Shown: positions 17,389-26,422 of the stretch, one piece after another
Layout: every line of letters begins with the position of its first letter
How positions within the stretch are numbered: the stretch's first letter is position 1
Source: Planctomycetota bacterium
GTDB lineage: Bacteria; Planctomycetota; B15-G4; SIAN01
Reading direction: 5' to 3'
DNA length: 64,000 nucleotides
Assembly (NCBI GenBank): GCA_009691715.1
Contig: SIAN01000010.1
Coordinates: 38,631 to 102,630 of the forward strand
Notes under the pieces: generated by a model
The model's database searches: none
Seen by the model: the letters and a program-made list of their open reading frames with translations, nothing else
What the model was told of the DNA's origin: nothing
Position numbers and translations under genes: made by a program

Positions 17389-20300
17389 ATGGATAGTCGT
17401 GCTGTTTCAGAACAATTACCGGCGCTGATGACGCACCACCTCTCCTTCTTAGACGATGATCTCGCCTGGTGGTGCGTTGGCGCGACCCACGAGTCGCTCC
17501 GAACTGCGCTCACCGCGACGGCATCGTCGAAGGCCGCCGACCGCGCCACGGCGCGATTCGCGACTGCGTGGGTGCCGGCAGCAGCCGGCGTTCTGCTGGC
17601 CGAAGAACGCGCGGGCCTGCGCCTTTCTGGCGAGCACCGCGATCTCGGCCTCGGCGCGCAGCGAGTCGCGGTGCTGGTGCTGCCGTGGCGCGGGACGGTC
17701 GAGCTGCTGACGCGGGTCGCGAGCGATCTCGACCGTCGCACCGACGACGATCCCGCCGCGAGCGGCCACACCGCCGATGTCCGCTACTTCGCCCACGCGC
17801 TTCGTTTCGTCGCGCGGCTGGTCCTCGACGGCCGGTTCGTGCCGGGAGCCGACGGCGAGAAGCCGCCGTATCGATCGGTCTGGCAGCCGGTCATGCGCGA
17901 CGAGGAGCACGCGCTGATCGCGGCGCTCGGGGATGCGTTGCCGGGGGTTGCCCGCGCGCTCTCGCCGGACGGTGCGACCGCGCCGCCACGGGACGATCCC
18001 CGCGCATTGGCGAAACGCTTCATCGCCTCGGCGCTCGACACGCTGGTTCGAATCGGCGCCGACGAGGCCCGCCAGCTCGGTTACGCGCCCGCGAGTCGCG
18101 TCCGCTCGCAGCACGATGCATGGGTCCGCGCGCTGGTCGCCTTCGATCCAGCGGTGGCGATCCAGCGCGATGGCGGCGATCCGCTGCCGCGCGAAGTCGC
18201 CGCCTGGCAGCGGCCGCTCCAACTGTCGAGCGACGCGCCGGTCCGCCTGGTGTTCCGCCTCGAAGAGCCATTGGGCGAAGATTCCGCGAGCTGGACGCTG
18301 AGCTTCCTGCTGCGCGCCACCGACGACCCGAGTCTGCTGGTGCCGCTGGCGGAAGCACTGGCGAGCAAGGGGCGCGGCGGTCCGTTCAAGCGCGGCGGCG
18401 CGGTGGTGCGCGAACTGGCTCTGGTCGCCCTGGCGCAGGCGGCCGCGGTGTCGCCGTTGCTGTCGACGCTGGTCGGTGCGACCCCGTCCGGCGCGGTGTC
18501 GTTCACGCTCGATCAGGCCTACCTGTTCCTGACGCGCGATGCGCTGGCGTTGGAGGAGGCTGGGTTCAGCGTCCTGCTGCCGCGCTGGTGGGTGCAGCGG
18601 GCCGGCAAGCAGCCGCTGGTTGCGCGCGGCCGGTTGCGCGGCGATTTCGGCCAGGGCACCGGCGCCTTGTCGATGAGCGACATCGTCACCGTCGACTGGG
18701 ACGTGGCGCTTGGCGACCAGGCGTTGTCGGCGGTCGAGTTGCAGGCGTTGGCGAAGCAGAAGCAGCCGCTGGTGCGCCTGCGCGGTCAGTGGGTCGAGCT
18801 CGATCCGACGCAGTTGCAGGCGGCGCTCGAACGCTGGAAGAAGCAGAACTCGACCACGGCGACGATCCGCGAGCTGATCCATCTTTCGCTCGGCATCGAC
18901 GGCGAGGAGCGCGCGCCGCTGCCGGTCGCGGGCATCGAGGGTGCCGGCGTGCTCGGCGAGCTGTTCGATGGATTGACCCGCAAGGAGCGCTTCCGCGAAC
19001 TCGAGACGCCCGCCAGTTTCGTCGGCGAGCTACGTCCGTACCAGCGGCGCGGCTGGTCGTGGCTGGCGTTCCTGCGCAAGTTCGGCCTGCCGGCATGCCT
19101 CGCCGACGACATGGGCCTCGGCAAGACGATCCAGGCGCTCGCGCTCCTCGCGCACGAGCGTGAAGCGGGCGAGACGCGGCCGGTGCTGCTGGTCTGCCCG
19201 ACCTCGCTGGTCGGCAACTGGCAGCGCGAGGCGGCGCGCTTCACCCCCGATCTGCCGGTGATGGTGCACCACGGCCTCGATCGCCAACGCGATGACGAGT
19301 TGGCGCGCGCGGTGCAGCGCCACGCGCTGGTCGTGACCACCTACTCGCTCCTGTCGCGCGACAGCGACACGCTGGCGGGGGTGGCGTGGGCCGGCGTGAT
19401 CCTCGACGAAGCGCAGAACGTCAAGAACCCCGACACCAAGCAGTCGCGGGCGGCGCGCCGCCTGCAAGCCGAGTGGCGCGTCGTGATGACCGGCACGCCG
19501 ATCGAAAACCACGTCGGCGACCTCTGGTCGCTGTTCCAGTTCCTCGGTTCGGAGCTGCTGCCACCGCGCGAGCGATTCCACCGCGAGTTCGTCATGCCGA
19601 TCCGCGTCGGCCGCGACGAGGCCGCCCTCTCCCGGCTGAAGCGGCGCACCGGCCCGTTCATCCTGCGCCGGCTGAAGAGCGACCCGAACATCCTGCCCGA
19701 CCTGCCGCGCAAGCTCGAGCACAAGGTCATCTGCAACCTCACGCGCGAACAGGCGACGCTCTACGCCGCGATCGTGAACGAGATGACCGAGCGCGTGCAG
19801 AGCTCCGCCGGGATGGAGCGTCGCGGCGCGATCCTGGCGGGCCTCACCAGGCTGAAGCAGGTGTGCAACCACCCGGCGCACATGCTGGGAGACGGCTCCG
19901 TGCTGCCCGGACGCAGTGGCAAGCTCGCGCGCGCCACCGAGATGCTGGCCGAAGTGGTCGAGGTCGGCGATCGCGCGTTGATCTTCACCCAGTTCCGCGA
20001 GATGGGCGATCTGTTGCAGCGCCACTTCGCCGCGGAGCTCGGCTGCGAGGTGGCGTTCCTGCACGGCGGCACGCCGGCCAACCAACGCCAGGAGCTGGTC
20101 GACCGGTTCCAGGAAGACAAGGACGGTCCGCCGATCTTCGTGCTGTCGCTGCGCGCGGGCGGCACCGGCTTGAACCTCACGCGGGCGTCGCACGTCTTCC
20201 ATTACGACCGCTGGTGGAACCCGGCCGTCGAGGCGCAGGCGACCGATCGCGCCCATCGCATCGGGCAGACGCGACAGCTGCAGGTCCACCTGTTGGTCTG

Positions 20301-20457
20301 CGCCGGCACGCTCGAGGAGCGCATCGACGAATTGCTGGAACGCAAGAAAGCGGTCGCGGATCTCGTCGTCGGTGCCGGCGAGCAGTGGCTCACCGAGCTC
20401 TCGACCGAGCAACTCCGTGATCTGGTGCTGCTCGACGACGAGGCGGTGACGGAATGA
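17389..20457 (+). CDS. SNF2-family DEAD/H-box ATPase/helicase
   Basis: About 1022 residues. The C-terminal half is a complete SNF2 engine: 'LRPYQRRGWSWLAFLRKFG', Walker A 'DDMGLGKT' (573-580), 'VCPTSLVGNWQRE', Walker B 'DEAQ' (673-676), 'MTGTPIEN', then the helicase-C lobe with 'RALIFTQFREMGDLL', 'SLRAGGTGLNL' and 'QATDRAHRIGQTR'. The N-terminal half is the bacterial SNF2 accessory region ('LFLTRDALALEEAGFSVLLPRWW'). The start is uncertain: ATG 17389 or 17428, neither with a clear ribosome site. It presumably remodels nucleoprotein or stalled transcription complexes. It overlaps the SWIM gene by 4 bp, the usual pairing. Confidence 0.93.
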   Translation: MDSRAVSEQLPALMTHHLSFLDDDLAWWCVGATHESLRTALTATASSKAADRATARFATAWVPAAAGVLLAEERAGLRLSGEHRDLGLGAQRVAVLVLPWRGTVELLTRVASDLDRRTDDDPAASGHTADVRYFAHALRFVARLVLDGRFVPGADGEKPPYRSVWQPVMRDEEHALIAALGDALPGVARALSPDGATAPPRDDPRALAKRFIASALDTLVRIGADEARQLGYAPASRVRSQHDAWVRALVAFDPAVAIQRDGGDPLPREVAAWQRPLQLSSDAPVRLVFRLEEPLGEDSASWTLSFLLRATDDPSLLVPLAEALASKGRGGPFKRGGAVVRELALVALAQAAAVSPLLSTLVGATPSGAVSFTLDQAYLFLTRDALALEEAGFSVLLPRWWVQRAGKQPLVARGRLRGDFGQGTGALSMSDIVTVDWDVALGDQALSAVELQALAKQKQPLVRLRGQWVELDPTQLQAALERWKKQNSTTATIRELIHLSLGIDGEERAPLPVAGIEGAGVLGELFDGLTRKERFRELETPASFVGELRPYQRRGWSWLAFLRKFGLPACLADDMGLGKTIQALALLAHEREAGETRPVLLVCPTSLVGNWQREAARFTPDLPVMVHHGLDRQRDDELARAVQRHALVVTTYSLLSRDSDTLAGVAWAGVILDEAQNVKNPDTKQSRAARRLQAEWRVVMTGTPIENHVGDLWSLFQFLGSELLPPRERFHREFVMPIRVGRDEAALSRLKRRTGPFILRRLKSDPNILPDLPRKLEHKVICNLTREQATLYAAIVNEMTERVQSSAGMERRGAILAGLTRLKQVCNHPAHMLGDGSVLPGRSGKLARATEMLAEVVEVGDRALIFTQFREMGDLLQRHFAAELGCEVAFLHGGTPANQRQELVDRFQEDKDGPPIFVLSLRAGGTGLNLTRASHVFHYDRWWNPAVEAQATDRAHRIGQTRQLQVHLLVCAGTLEERIDELLERKKAVADLVVGAGEQWLTELSTEQLRDLVLLDDEAVTE

Positions 20458-21383
20458 AACGCGGCGGCTGGTATCGCGATCCCGTACCGGGCGGCTTCAA
20501 GCCGTCGCGCCCGCGCGCGACCGGTGGCGGCCTCAAGTCGGAAGTCCGCACCGCGCGCGCCGCGAAGAGCGAGCACGCCAAGAAGTTCCTCGAAGTGGTG
20601 GAACGCCTCGGGTTCGGGCTGCGTCTGCAACGCGGCCGCGGCGATGCGCGGCAGGGTTTGGTGCGGACGCTCGACGTCGAGGTCGGGCGGATCGTGGCGA
20701 CGGTGCAGGGCGTCGATCAGCCGACGCACGAGGTGATCGTCGCGCTCGCGCCATTGCCGCCGGAGAAGCTCGAAGCGGTGCTCGCGGCGTTCACGCAGCC
20801 CACGCTGGCGGCGGCGAAGTTGATTGCTGGCGAGCTGCCGGCGGAGCTTGAGTCGGGGCTCGCGGTGGTCGGTCTGATGCTGTTGCCCGACGGCAAGGAT
20901 GCGTGGTCGGTCCGCTGCGACTGTCTCGAGACCGAGCAGCCGTGCCGGCACGCCGCCGCTGCGTGCTGCGTCTTCGCCGCGGAGCTCGAGCGCGACCCGC
21001 TGCTGCTCTTGCCGCTGCACGGGATCGATGCCCGCGAGTTGATCGAGCGGCTGTCGGCGGCAGGCGCGCAGGAGCGCACCGCGGCCGAGACGGAGGCCGC
21101 TGCCGGGCGCCCCGAGGTGATCCCCGAACCCTCGCCCGAGCCGCCGCACGACCTCGGCAAGTTCTGGCGCGGCGGCGAGCTGCCCCCGCTCGCCACCGTC
21201 GCGCGCGCGATCCCGTCGCAGCCCGGCGCACTGCTGCGTCGACTCGGCCCGTTCCCGTTCTGGCGCGGCAGCTCCTCGATCTCGGCCTCGCTCGAACCGG
21301 TCTACCGCTCGGCCGCGATCACGGCCGCGGCGATCGCGCTCGGGCCGCTGTTCGAGGATGCGGAGGATGACGAGGACGGGTGA
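20454..21383 (+). CDS. SWIM zinc-finger protein, partner of the SNF2 helicase
   Basis: 309 residues, ATG overlapping the helicase stop (ATGA). The SWIM signature CxCx(n)CxH is seen in 'VRCDCLETEQPCRHAAAACC', a zinc ligand set used for nucleic-acid or protein binding. The start 'MKRGGWYRDPVPGG' and the proline-rich linker before 'DLGKFWRG' follow the pattern of bacterial SWIM proteins encoded next to SNF2 ATPases. It likely works as a DNA-targeting or adaptor subunit of the helicase. It ends with an acidic tail (EDAEDDEDG). Confidence 0.9.
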   Translation: MKRGGWYRDPVPGGFKPSRPRATGGGLKSEVRTARAAKSEHAKKFLEVVERLGFGLRLQRGRGDARQGLVRTLDVEVGRIVATVQGVDQPTHEVIVALAPLPPEKLEAVLAAFTQPTLAAAKLIAGELPAELESGLAVVGLMLLPDGKDAWSVRCDCLETEQPCRHAAAACCVFAAELERDPLLLLPLHGIDARELIERLSAAGAQERTAAETEAAAGRPEVIPEPSPEPPHDLGKFWRGGELPPLATVARAIPSQPGALLRRLGPFPFWRGSSSISASLEPVYRSAAITAAAIALGPLFEDAEDDEDG

Positions 21384-21433
21384 GCACGGCGCGCGGCGGC
21401 GGCGGCTGCCACGCAGGAGTCCATCGCGCCGGG

Positions 21434-21787
21434 TCAGCGTTGCGGCGGCGGCGGCGACAGCGAGTGCAACTGCTCGCGCAGCGGCGGAATCGCGTTGCGG
21501 ACCAGCTCGAAGATCCGCCGCTGATCGATCGCTCCATATTCGTGTTCGAGGACGTTGCGCTGCGCGATGATCGCTCGCCAAGGGATCGCTGGAGCACGGG
21601 AGCAGGTGGCTGGCGACACTCGTCGTGCAGCCTCTCCGAGGATTTCGAGCGCCCGTTCGACGGCAAGCTGCGTGCGGCGATCCGCCAGTTACTGCTCGAA
21701 CGACGAGCCCTCGATGAGCTCGACGACCGTCCTCGCCGCTTCCTCCATGTCCCAGAGGCGGGCCGCATCCCGCTCGTCAGGCTGCAT
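21434..21787 (-). pseudogene. HepT-type HEPN toxin gene interrupted by an in-frame TAA
   Basis: Reading from ATG 21787 gives MQPDERDAARLWDMEEAART, then FEQ, a TAA stop (21689-21691, codon 33), then 'LADRRTQLAVERALEILGEA' in the same frame and on to TGA at 21434. The HEPN RNase motif R-x4-H-x-Y is intact ('RNVLEHEYG'). Related proteins have Tyr at the stop position ('FEQYLxDRxxQLAVER'), so one C-to-A change (TAC to TAA) explains the break. The ATG overlaps the MntA-like antitoxin gene by 11 bp. The full-length toxin cannot be made unless the TAA is read through; an internal GTG start would give 61 residues that still contain the catalytic motif. Confidence 0.8.
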
Positions 21788-22106
21788 GGATCACCTTGCG
21801 CGTGCTCAGGATGGAGTGGCGGCGGAAGGGATTCTTGAGCGCCGACTCCTCGACCAGGTCGACGCGGCGACCGAAGCGGACCTCGAGCTCCTCGCGCATC
21901 GTCATCAGATCGAACAGGTTCCAGGCGGCTGCCAGCTCGAAGGTGACGAGGACGTCGATGTCGCTGTCGGGACCGAAGTCGTCGCGCAGGATCGAGCCGA
22001 ATAACGAGAACCGCGTGACCCGCCAGCGCCGGCAGAAGTCGGAGACGGAGGCGGAATCGATGACGGGCTTGGCGCTCGACACGGCCGGATGATTGCCCGG
22101 GCTCAT
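21777..22106 (-). CDS. MntA-like nucleotidyltransferase antitoxin
   Basis: 109 residues. The minimal nucleotidyltransferase motif is present: Gly37-Ser38 in 'FGSILRD' and Asp49-x-Asp51 in 'DSDIDVLV', followed by 'FDLMTMREELEVRFGRRVDLV' with a third Asp. In the HepT/MntA system the antitoxin modifies the toxin's R-x4-H-x-Y tyrosine with AMP residues. Here the antitoxin looks intact while the following toxin frame carries a stop. The start ATG 22106 is the longest option; a shorter start is possible because nothing conserved precedes residue 20. Confidence 0.85.
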   Translation of the reverse strand: MSPGNHPAVSSAKPVIDSASVSDFCRRWRVTRFSLFGSILRDDFGPDSDIDVLVTFELAAAWNLFDLMTMREELEVRFGRRVDLVEESALKNPFRRHSILSTRKVIHAA

Positions 22107-22147
22107 GGATCATCCGGGCTGGGCCGGAGGGTGTCGCGGCGCCTTGC

Positions 22148-22498
22148 TCACGCCCCTGCCGACGGGCAGCGCTCCCGCAACCTGCACTCGCCGCAGATCG
22201 GCTTGTTGCGCGTGCAGAGCTCCTGGCCGTGGCGGCGCAGCGCGAGGTGTAGGGCGGCGAGATCTGCCGCGTCGCCGGCGAGTCCTGCGGCGAGCTCGGG
22301 CGCGATCGCCGCGTTCACGGTGCGCCAGGTCGCCGACCAGTTCTTCTGCTCCTTGGCGAAGCCGAGGCGGACCAGCACGCGCAGGCCGTTGCTCTCGAGC
22401 GCGAGGCCGCCGCCGAGTCCCGCGAAGAGCAGCAGCCGCGCGCCCTTCGGAAGGAGTCGCGCGCGCACGGTCGCGAAGTCGATCGAGCGCTTCGGCAT
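22148..22498 (-). pseudogene. 5'-truncated HhH-GPD DNA glycosylase / endonuclease III-like fragment
   Basis: The fragment from ATG 22498 has 'ARLLLFAGLGGGLALESNGL' and 'RLGFAKEQKNWSATWR', then the iron-sulfur loop C-x6-C-x2-C-x5-C in 'CTRNKPICGECRLRERC', the C-terminal half of an EndoIII/MutY-type glycosylase. The N-terminal ~110 residues, including the helix-hairpin-helix and the catalytic Lys/Asp segment, are not encoded upstream; the frame stays open to 22708 but without homology. It probably lost its 5' end by deletion next to the LytS gene. As a remnant it should have no base-excision activity. Confidence 0.7.
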
Positions 22499-22658
22499 CG
22501 GCGTGGCTCCTGATCGCGAAGTCGTCCAGTGTCCGCTTGCCGACGATGGCCGACAAGCGGCGGCTCGGCTGATCCTGCTTCGTCGAACGCGCCGCTCCGG
22601 TCGACCAACGGCGCGAATCGGCCTCGTTCCTTGCGAGCGCGACACGCTGCTGTTCCGC

Positions 22659-23552
22659 ATGCAGTCGAACGCGGCGGCCTGGTACGTCGCGCTGCCAGCG
22701 TTCGGCAACGTCTTGCCGGATGCGCTGCTCGGGATCGTGGTGGTGCGCGACGCGAAACGGCTGGCGGAAGCCGGCGGCGCGCCGGCGCAGGGGCGCGCGC
22801 GGCGCTGGGTGATCGGTCATCTGCTGGTCGCGGTGTCGGCCGCCACCAAGGTCGGGAGCAACCTCAGTGCCGTGGTCCTGATGCACGGCTCGGCCGATCT
22901 CGCCAGGTACGACCCGTTGATCGCCGGCTGGCAGTGGTTCTTCAGCCTCACCAACTTCCTGGTGATCCACTCGCTGACGCGCGCGCACTGGACCGAGGCG
23001 GAGGCGTTGCGCGCGCGGCTCGATCCGCACTTCCTGTTCAACACGCTTCACTCGCTCTCCGCGCTCGTGCGCGCGCGCCCCGAGGACGCGGAACCGGCGA
23101 TCGAGCAGCTCGGCGATCTGCTGCGCTACATCCTGCGTTCGCGCGAGGACGGCCGCGACGAGGTGCTGCTGTCGGAGGAGTGGGCGTTCACGTGCAACTA
23201 CCTCGACCCGGCAGCGCTGGCGGCGCCACGGCCGGCTCTCTCGCTGCAGCCGCTGGTGGAGAACGCGATCCACCACGCGATCGCGAAGCAGGCGCGCGGC
23301 GGACGGCTGGTGATCACCGCGCGCGTCGCACGCGTCGAGGGCCACGAGCTGGTGATCTCGGTCGAAGACGACGGGCCGGGCGCGACGGCCGCTGAAGTGG
23401 CCCGCGCGGGAGGTCTCGGGTTCGCGCTGGTGCGGCGGCGGCTGGCGGCGATCCACGGCGTGCGCGGGAAGCTCGAAATCGCGACCGTGCCGGGGAAGGG
23501 ATTCCGCGCGACGCTGCGGGTGCCGATCGATGGCGGGAGCGACGAGCCATGA
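22659..23552 (+). CDS. LytS/YehU-type sensor histidine kinase with an internal deletion
   Basis: 297 residues from ATG 22659. Two hydrophobic spans (about 48-65 and 85-105) precede the His_kinase motif 'LRARLDPHFLFNTLHSLSAL', in which His is the phospho-acceptor, and an HATPase domain with 'LSLQPLVENAIHHAI' (N box) and 'VEDDGPG' (G1 box). Between 'WAFTCNYL' and 'DPAALAAP' about 20 residues normally present (L-E-x-x-RFGDRL-like) are missing without loss of frame, which may damage the kinase. The N-terminal sensor part is short. Its TGA overlaps the start of the regulator gene (ATGA), the normal two-component arrangement. Confidence 0.75.
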   Translation: MQSNAAAWYVALPAFGNVLPDALLGIVVVRDAKRLAEAGGAPAQGRARRWVIGHLLVAVSAATKVGSNLSAVVLMHGSADLARYDPLIAGWQWFFSLTNFLVIHSLTRAHWTEAEALRARLDPHFLFNTLHSLSALVRARPEDAEPAIEQLGDLLRYILRSREDGRDEVLLSEEWAFTCNYLDPAALAAPRPALSLQPLVENAIHHAIAKQARGGRLVITARVARVEGHELVISVEDDGPGATAAEVARAGGLGFALVRRRLAAIHGVRGKLEIATVPGKGFRATLRVPIDGGSDEP

Positions 23553-24239
23553 GCCTGCGCGTGGTGCTGGCCGAGGATGAGCCGTTGGCGCGGCGAGCGC
23601 TGCGCGACTTCGTGCAGGAGATCGACGGGCTCGAGCTGGTCGGCGAGGCGGGCGACGGCCGGGAGGCGGTCGAGCTGATCGATCGGGTCCAGCCCGAGTT
23701 GCTGCTGCTCGACGTCCGCATGCCGGTGGTGGACGGCCTCGCGGTCCTGAAGGCGATCCGTTGCCGTCCCGAGGTGATCTTCACCACCGCGTGGGATCGC
23801 TACGCCGTTGCCGCGTTCGAGCTCGGCGCCATCGACTACCTGGTGAAGCCGTTCGGGCGCGCCAGCGCTTGGCCGCAGCGGAGGTGCCCGCGGAGGTGCA
23901 CGCAGCCGAGCGTGTCGCCGACGCGCTGTCGACGGCGCCGCTCGATCGGCTCTTCGCGCGCCGCGGCGATCGGGTGGTGCCGATCCAGGCCGCGCAGGTG
24001 ATCCGGCTCGAGGCGCGCGGCGACTACGTCGCGGTCCACGCCAAGGACGGCGAAAGCCTGCTCCACGTCACGATCCCAAGCGCTTCGCGCGCGTCCATCG
24101 CTCCCACATCGTCAACCTCGACCACGTCGCGTCGATGCACACCTGCGACGACCGCCGCCTGCTGGTGAAGACCAGCGACGGCAATGAACTCATCGCGAGC
24201 CGCGCCGGTTCGACCCGGCTGAGATCGCGATTCGGGTAG
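23549..24239 (+). pseudogene. LytTR-family response regulator broken by two frameshifting deletions
   Basis: The receiver domain is good: 'VVLAEDEPLARRALRDFV', phospho-acceptor Asp in 'LLLDVRMPVVDG', Lys in 'DYLVKPFGR'. At about 23860 the frame slips to 'QRLAAAEVPAEVHAAE', and it runs through 'PLDRLFARRGDRVVPIQA' and 'GDYVAVHAKDGESLLHVTI', the LytTR DNA-binding domain. At about 24085 it slips again to 'PKRFARVHRSHIVNLDHVAS' and ends at TAG 24237-24239. Both slips coincide with missing residues compared with the family, so these look like small deletions. As read, the product would be a receiver with a nonsense tail and no DNA-binding domain. Confidence 0.8.
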
Positions 24240-24257
24240 TGCGGCCGAGGCCGTCGA

Positions 24258-25631
24258 TCACTCGCCGCTCGCGGCCTTGTTGGCCCGCAGGTAGAGCCAG
24301 ACCCAGCCGTGGCTCTCCGACTCGACCGGCAGCTCCTGGCGGATCGCTGACATGCGTTCGCGGAGTTCGCCGGTTCGCGCCTCGCGCTTCTGCTTCGCCT
24401 CGGCCGGTTCGTCGACTGGATGCTGCGGGTAGGCGAGCGGGCCGTATTCGGCCTGAAGCTTGTCGAGCTCGGCCTTCAGCGCGATGTGGTGCGCGGCGAC
24501 CTCCGGCGTGACCGGGAGTTGCGACGGCTTGAGTGCCGCGAAGTCTCCGACCAACAGGTCGAGTTGCCCGTCGCCGTTCCAGTCCGTCGCGCAGACCTTG
24601 CTGCGGACGCCGGGAGTCGGGGTGCTGGGGACGGTGCCGCCCCAACCCGCATCGCCTTCGCCGATCAGCACCTGGCCGGCAGCGAGCTCCGGCACTTCCT
24701 CCGTCCCGTCGTTGCGGTACCACGTGACCTTGCCAGAGCCGTCGCCGACCAGCAGGTCGAAGTCGCCGTCGCCATCCCAGTCAGCGCAGAACGGTCCCGC
24801 ATCATTCTCGACGTGCAACGCGTTGCCGCCCGCCTCGACCGCCACGTGCGAGCCGAACTTCCACTCGGTCGCGCTGCCCTCGTTCGGGATGCGATGGACG
24901 CTGCCGCCGATGTCGCCGACCAGCAGGTCGTAGTCGCCATCGTCGTCCCAGTCGACTGCGTGCGCGGAGGCGGCGGTGCCGGTGGTCGCCATTTGCTGGC
25001 CGGGCTTGGGGCGGTAGGTCTTGCCGTGGAAGACGACGATCGACGAGTTGCCTTCGGTCTCGAACTCGCCGTTGCCGGTGATGAGGAGTTGTTCCGGCGT
25101 GTCGCTGACGCCGCCGCCGATCAGGATGTACTCGTCGTTCTTGTCCTTCAGCATCTCGGGCGCGGCAAAGCTCAGATCTGGCTGGCGCGCGAAGAAGAAC
25201 AGCTCGCCCGGCCACGAGCCGGAGAGCAGGTCGAGGTTGCCGTCGCCATCGAGGTCCACCAACTGGGGACCGAAACCGATGCATCAGCCGGTGGGGACGG
25301 TGCCTTCCGGACGGCCTTCCTTCCACTTCACGCCTTGGGTGAGCTTCGGCGCCGCGTTCGTGCCGCTGTTCTTGAAGATCCAGAGCGCGCCGCCGCCGAA
25401 TTGGCCGACGAGCAGGTCGTTCACGCCATCGTCGTCGAAGTCGCCGACGAACGGACCCGCGTGGCCGATGTCGGTGTCGATGACGCCGCCGCCGGCTTCG
25501 AGGCGGACCGGCGGCAGGAGGTCGGTGGCGCGCGGAGTTGGGTTCTTCGGCTTGGCGGCCTGCGGCGCGGCGGCGGCCTTGGCGGCTGCGAGTGCTGCGA
25601 CGAGAGGGACGATCGCGATCGAGAGGTGCAT
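24258..25631 (-). CDS. Secreted FG-GAP/VCBS repeat protein with an in-frame TGA (candidate selenoprotein)
   Basis: From ATG 25631 (AAGGAG about 6 nt upstream) a signal peptide (about 1-22) leads into FG-GAP repeats with calcium loops: 'VGDFDDDGVNDLLVGQ', 'VDLDGDGNLDLLSGSW', 'VDWDDDGDYDLLVGD', 'ADWDGDGDFDLLVGD', 'TDWNGDGQLDLLVGD'. A single TGA at 25284-25286 (codon 116) splits it as TVPTG-TGA-CIGFGPQLVDLDGDG with no frame change, and repeats continue normally on both sides. Reading it as Sec gives a Sec-Cys pair in a 457-residue protein. A hairpin 19-20 nt past the TGA fits the bacterial SECIS pattern. The alternative is a nonsense mutation. Role unknown, probably extracellular. Confidence 0.75.
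25253..25271 (-). promoter_or_regulatory. Candidate bacterial SECIS hairpin after TGA 25284
   Basis: On the minus strand GGTCC-CC-AGTT-GG-T-GGACC forms a seven-pair stem with one bulged U. The apical loop begins 19 nt after the TGA and has G as its second base. An alternative register gives a GUUGG loop at 20 nt. Both fit the published bacterial SECIS rules (loop 16-37 nt after UGA, G in the first two loop bases). In DNA this GC-rich, such stems also arise by chance. Confidence 0.45.
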
Positions 25632-25641
25632 CGAACGCTCC

Positions 25642-26422
25642 TTGGAAACACTTCGACGGAGGAACTGTAAGAATCGGCGGCCGCTGCGTCTCGTCCTGAT
25701 CAGCGACACCCACCGCAAACACGGCTGCCTCACGCTGCCCGACGGCGACGTGTTGGTTCATGCGGGCGACGCGACCAGCATGGGCACGATGCCCGAGATC
25801 ACCGAGTGGAACGAATGGCTCGGTCGCCAACCGCATCGCCACAAAGTGGTGATCGCCGGCAACCACGACTGGCTGTTCGAGCGCGATCCGGCGATCGCAC
25901 GCTGCCTGCTTACGAACGCGACCTATCTCGAGGACGCACCCGTCACGCTCGATGGCGTGCGTTTCTGGGGCAGCCCGTGGCAGCCGCGCTTCTTCCGCTG
26001 GGCGTTCAATCTCGATCGCGGTGCGCCGTTGCGCGCCAAGTGGGAGCAGATCCCGGCCGGCACCGACGTCCTGATCACCCACGGCCCGCCGCACGGGATC
26101 CTCGACCGGACGTGGCACGGCGAGTCGGTCGGCTGCGAGGAGCTCGCGCCCATCGTCGCGCGCCTGCGCCCTCGTCTCCATGTCTTCGGCCACATCCACG
26201 AAAGCCACGGTCGTCTCGACCGCGATGGCACGACGTACGTGAACGCCTCGACCTGCGACGCGCGGGAGCAGCCGACGAATCCGCCGGTGGTGGTCGATCT
26301 GCAAGCGTTCCGCCGCAGGGGGCCGTGCGACGACATCTGCCCCTCGATGCCAGATCGCTACGACGCGGACTCGGCTCAGTCAGGGGGAGATCCGGACACG
26401 CAGATCGAGAAGGAGCACGGTC
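25642..26422 (+). pseudogene. Metallophosphoesterase without a clear start or its own stop codon
   Basis: The calcineurin-like motifs are all present in order: 'LVLISDTHRKHG', 'DVLVHAGDATS', 'KVVIAGNHDWLFERDP', 'WGSPWQPRFFRWAFN', 'DVLITHGPPHGILD', 'LHVFGHIHESHG'. Homology ends at 'NPPVVVDL' (about 26301). No ATG or GTG precedes the first motif; TTG 25642 is a guess, and GGAGG at 25659-25663 has no start codon after it. No stop exists in any forward frame between the end of homology and the next gene, and this frame stays open to 27516. The end given here is therefore only the start of the next gene. Both ends may have been lost by deletion; if expressed it is a cytoplasmic phosphodiesterase/phosphatase. 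Confidence 0.65.

Noticed and set aside
21689..21691. TAA in HepT as a recoded (pyrrolysine-like or readthrough) codon
   Set aside because: Pyrrolysine uses UAG, and no readthrough signal for UAA was seen; a single C-to-A change from a Tyr codon explains it.
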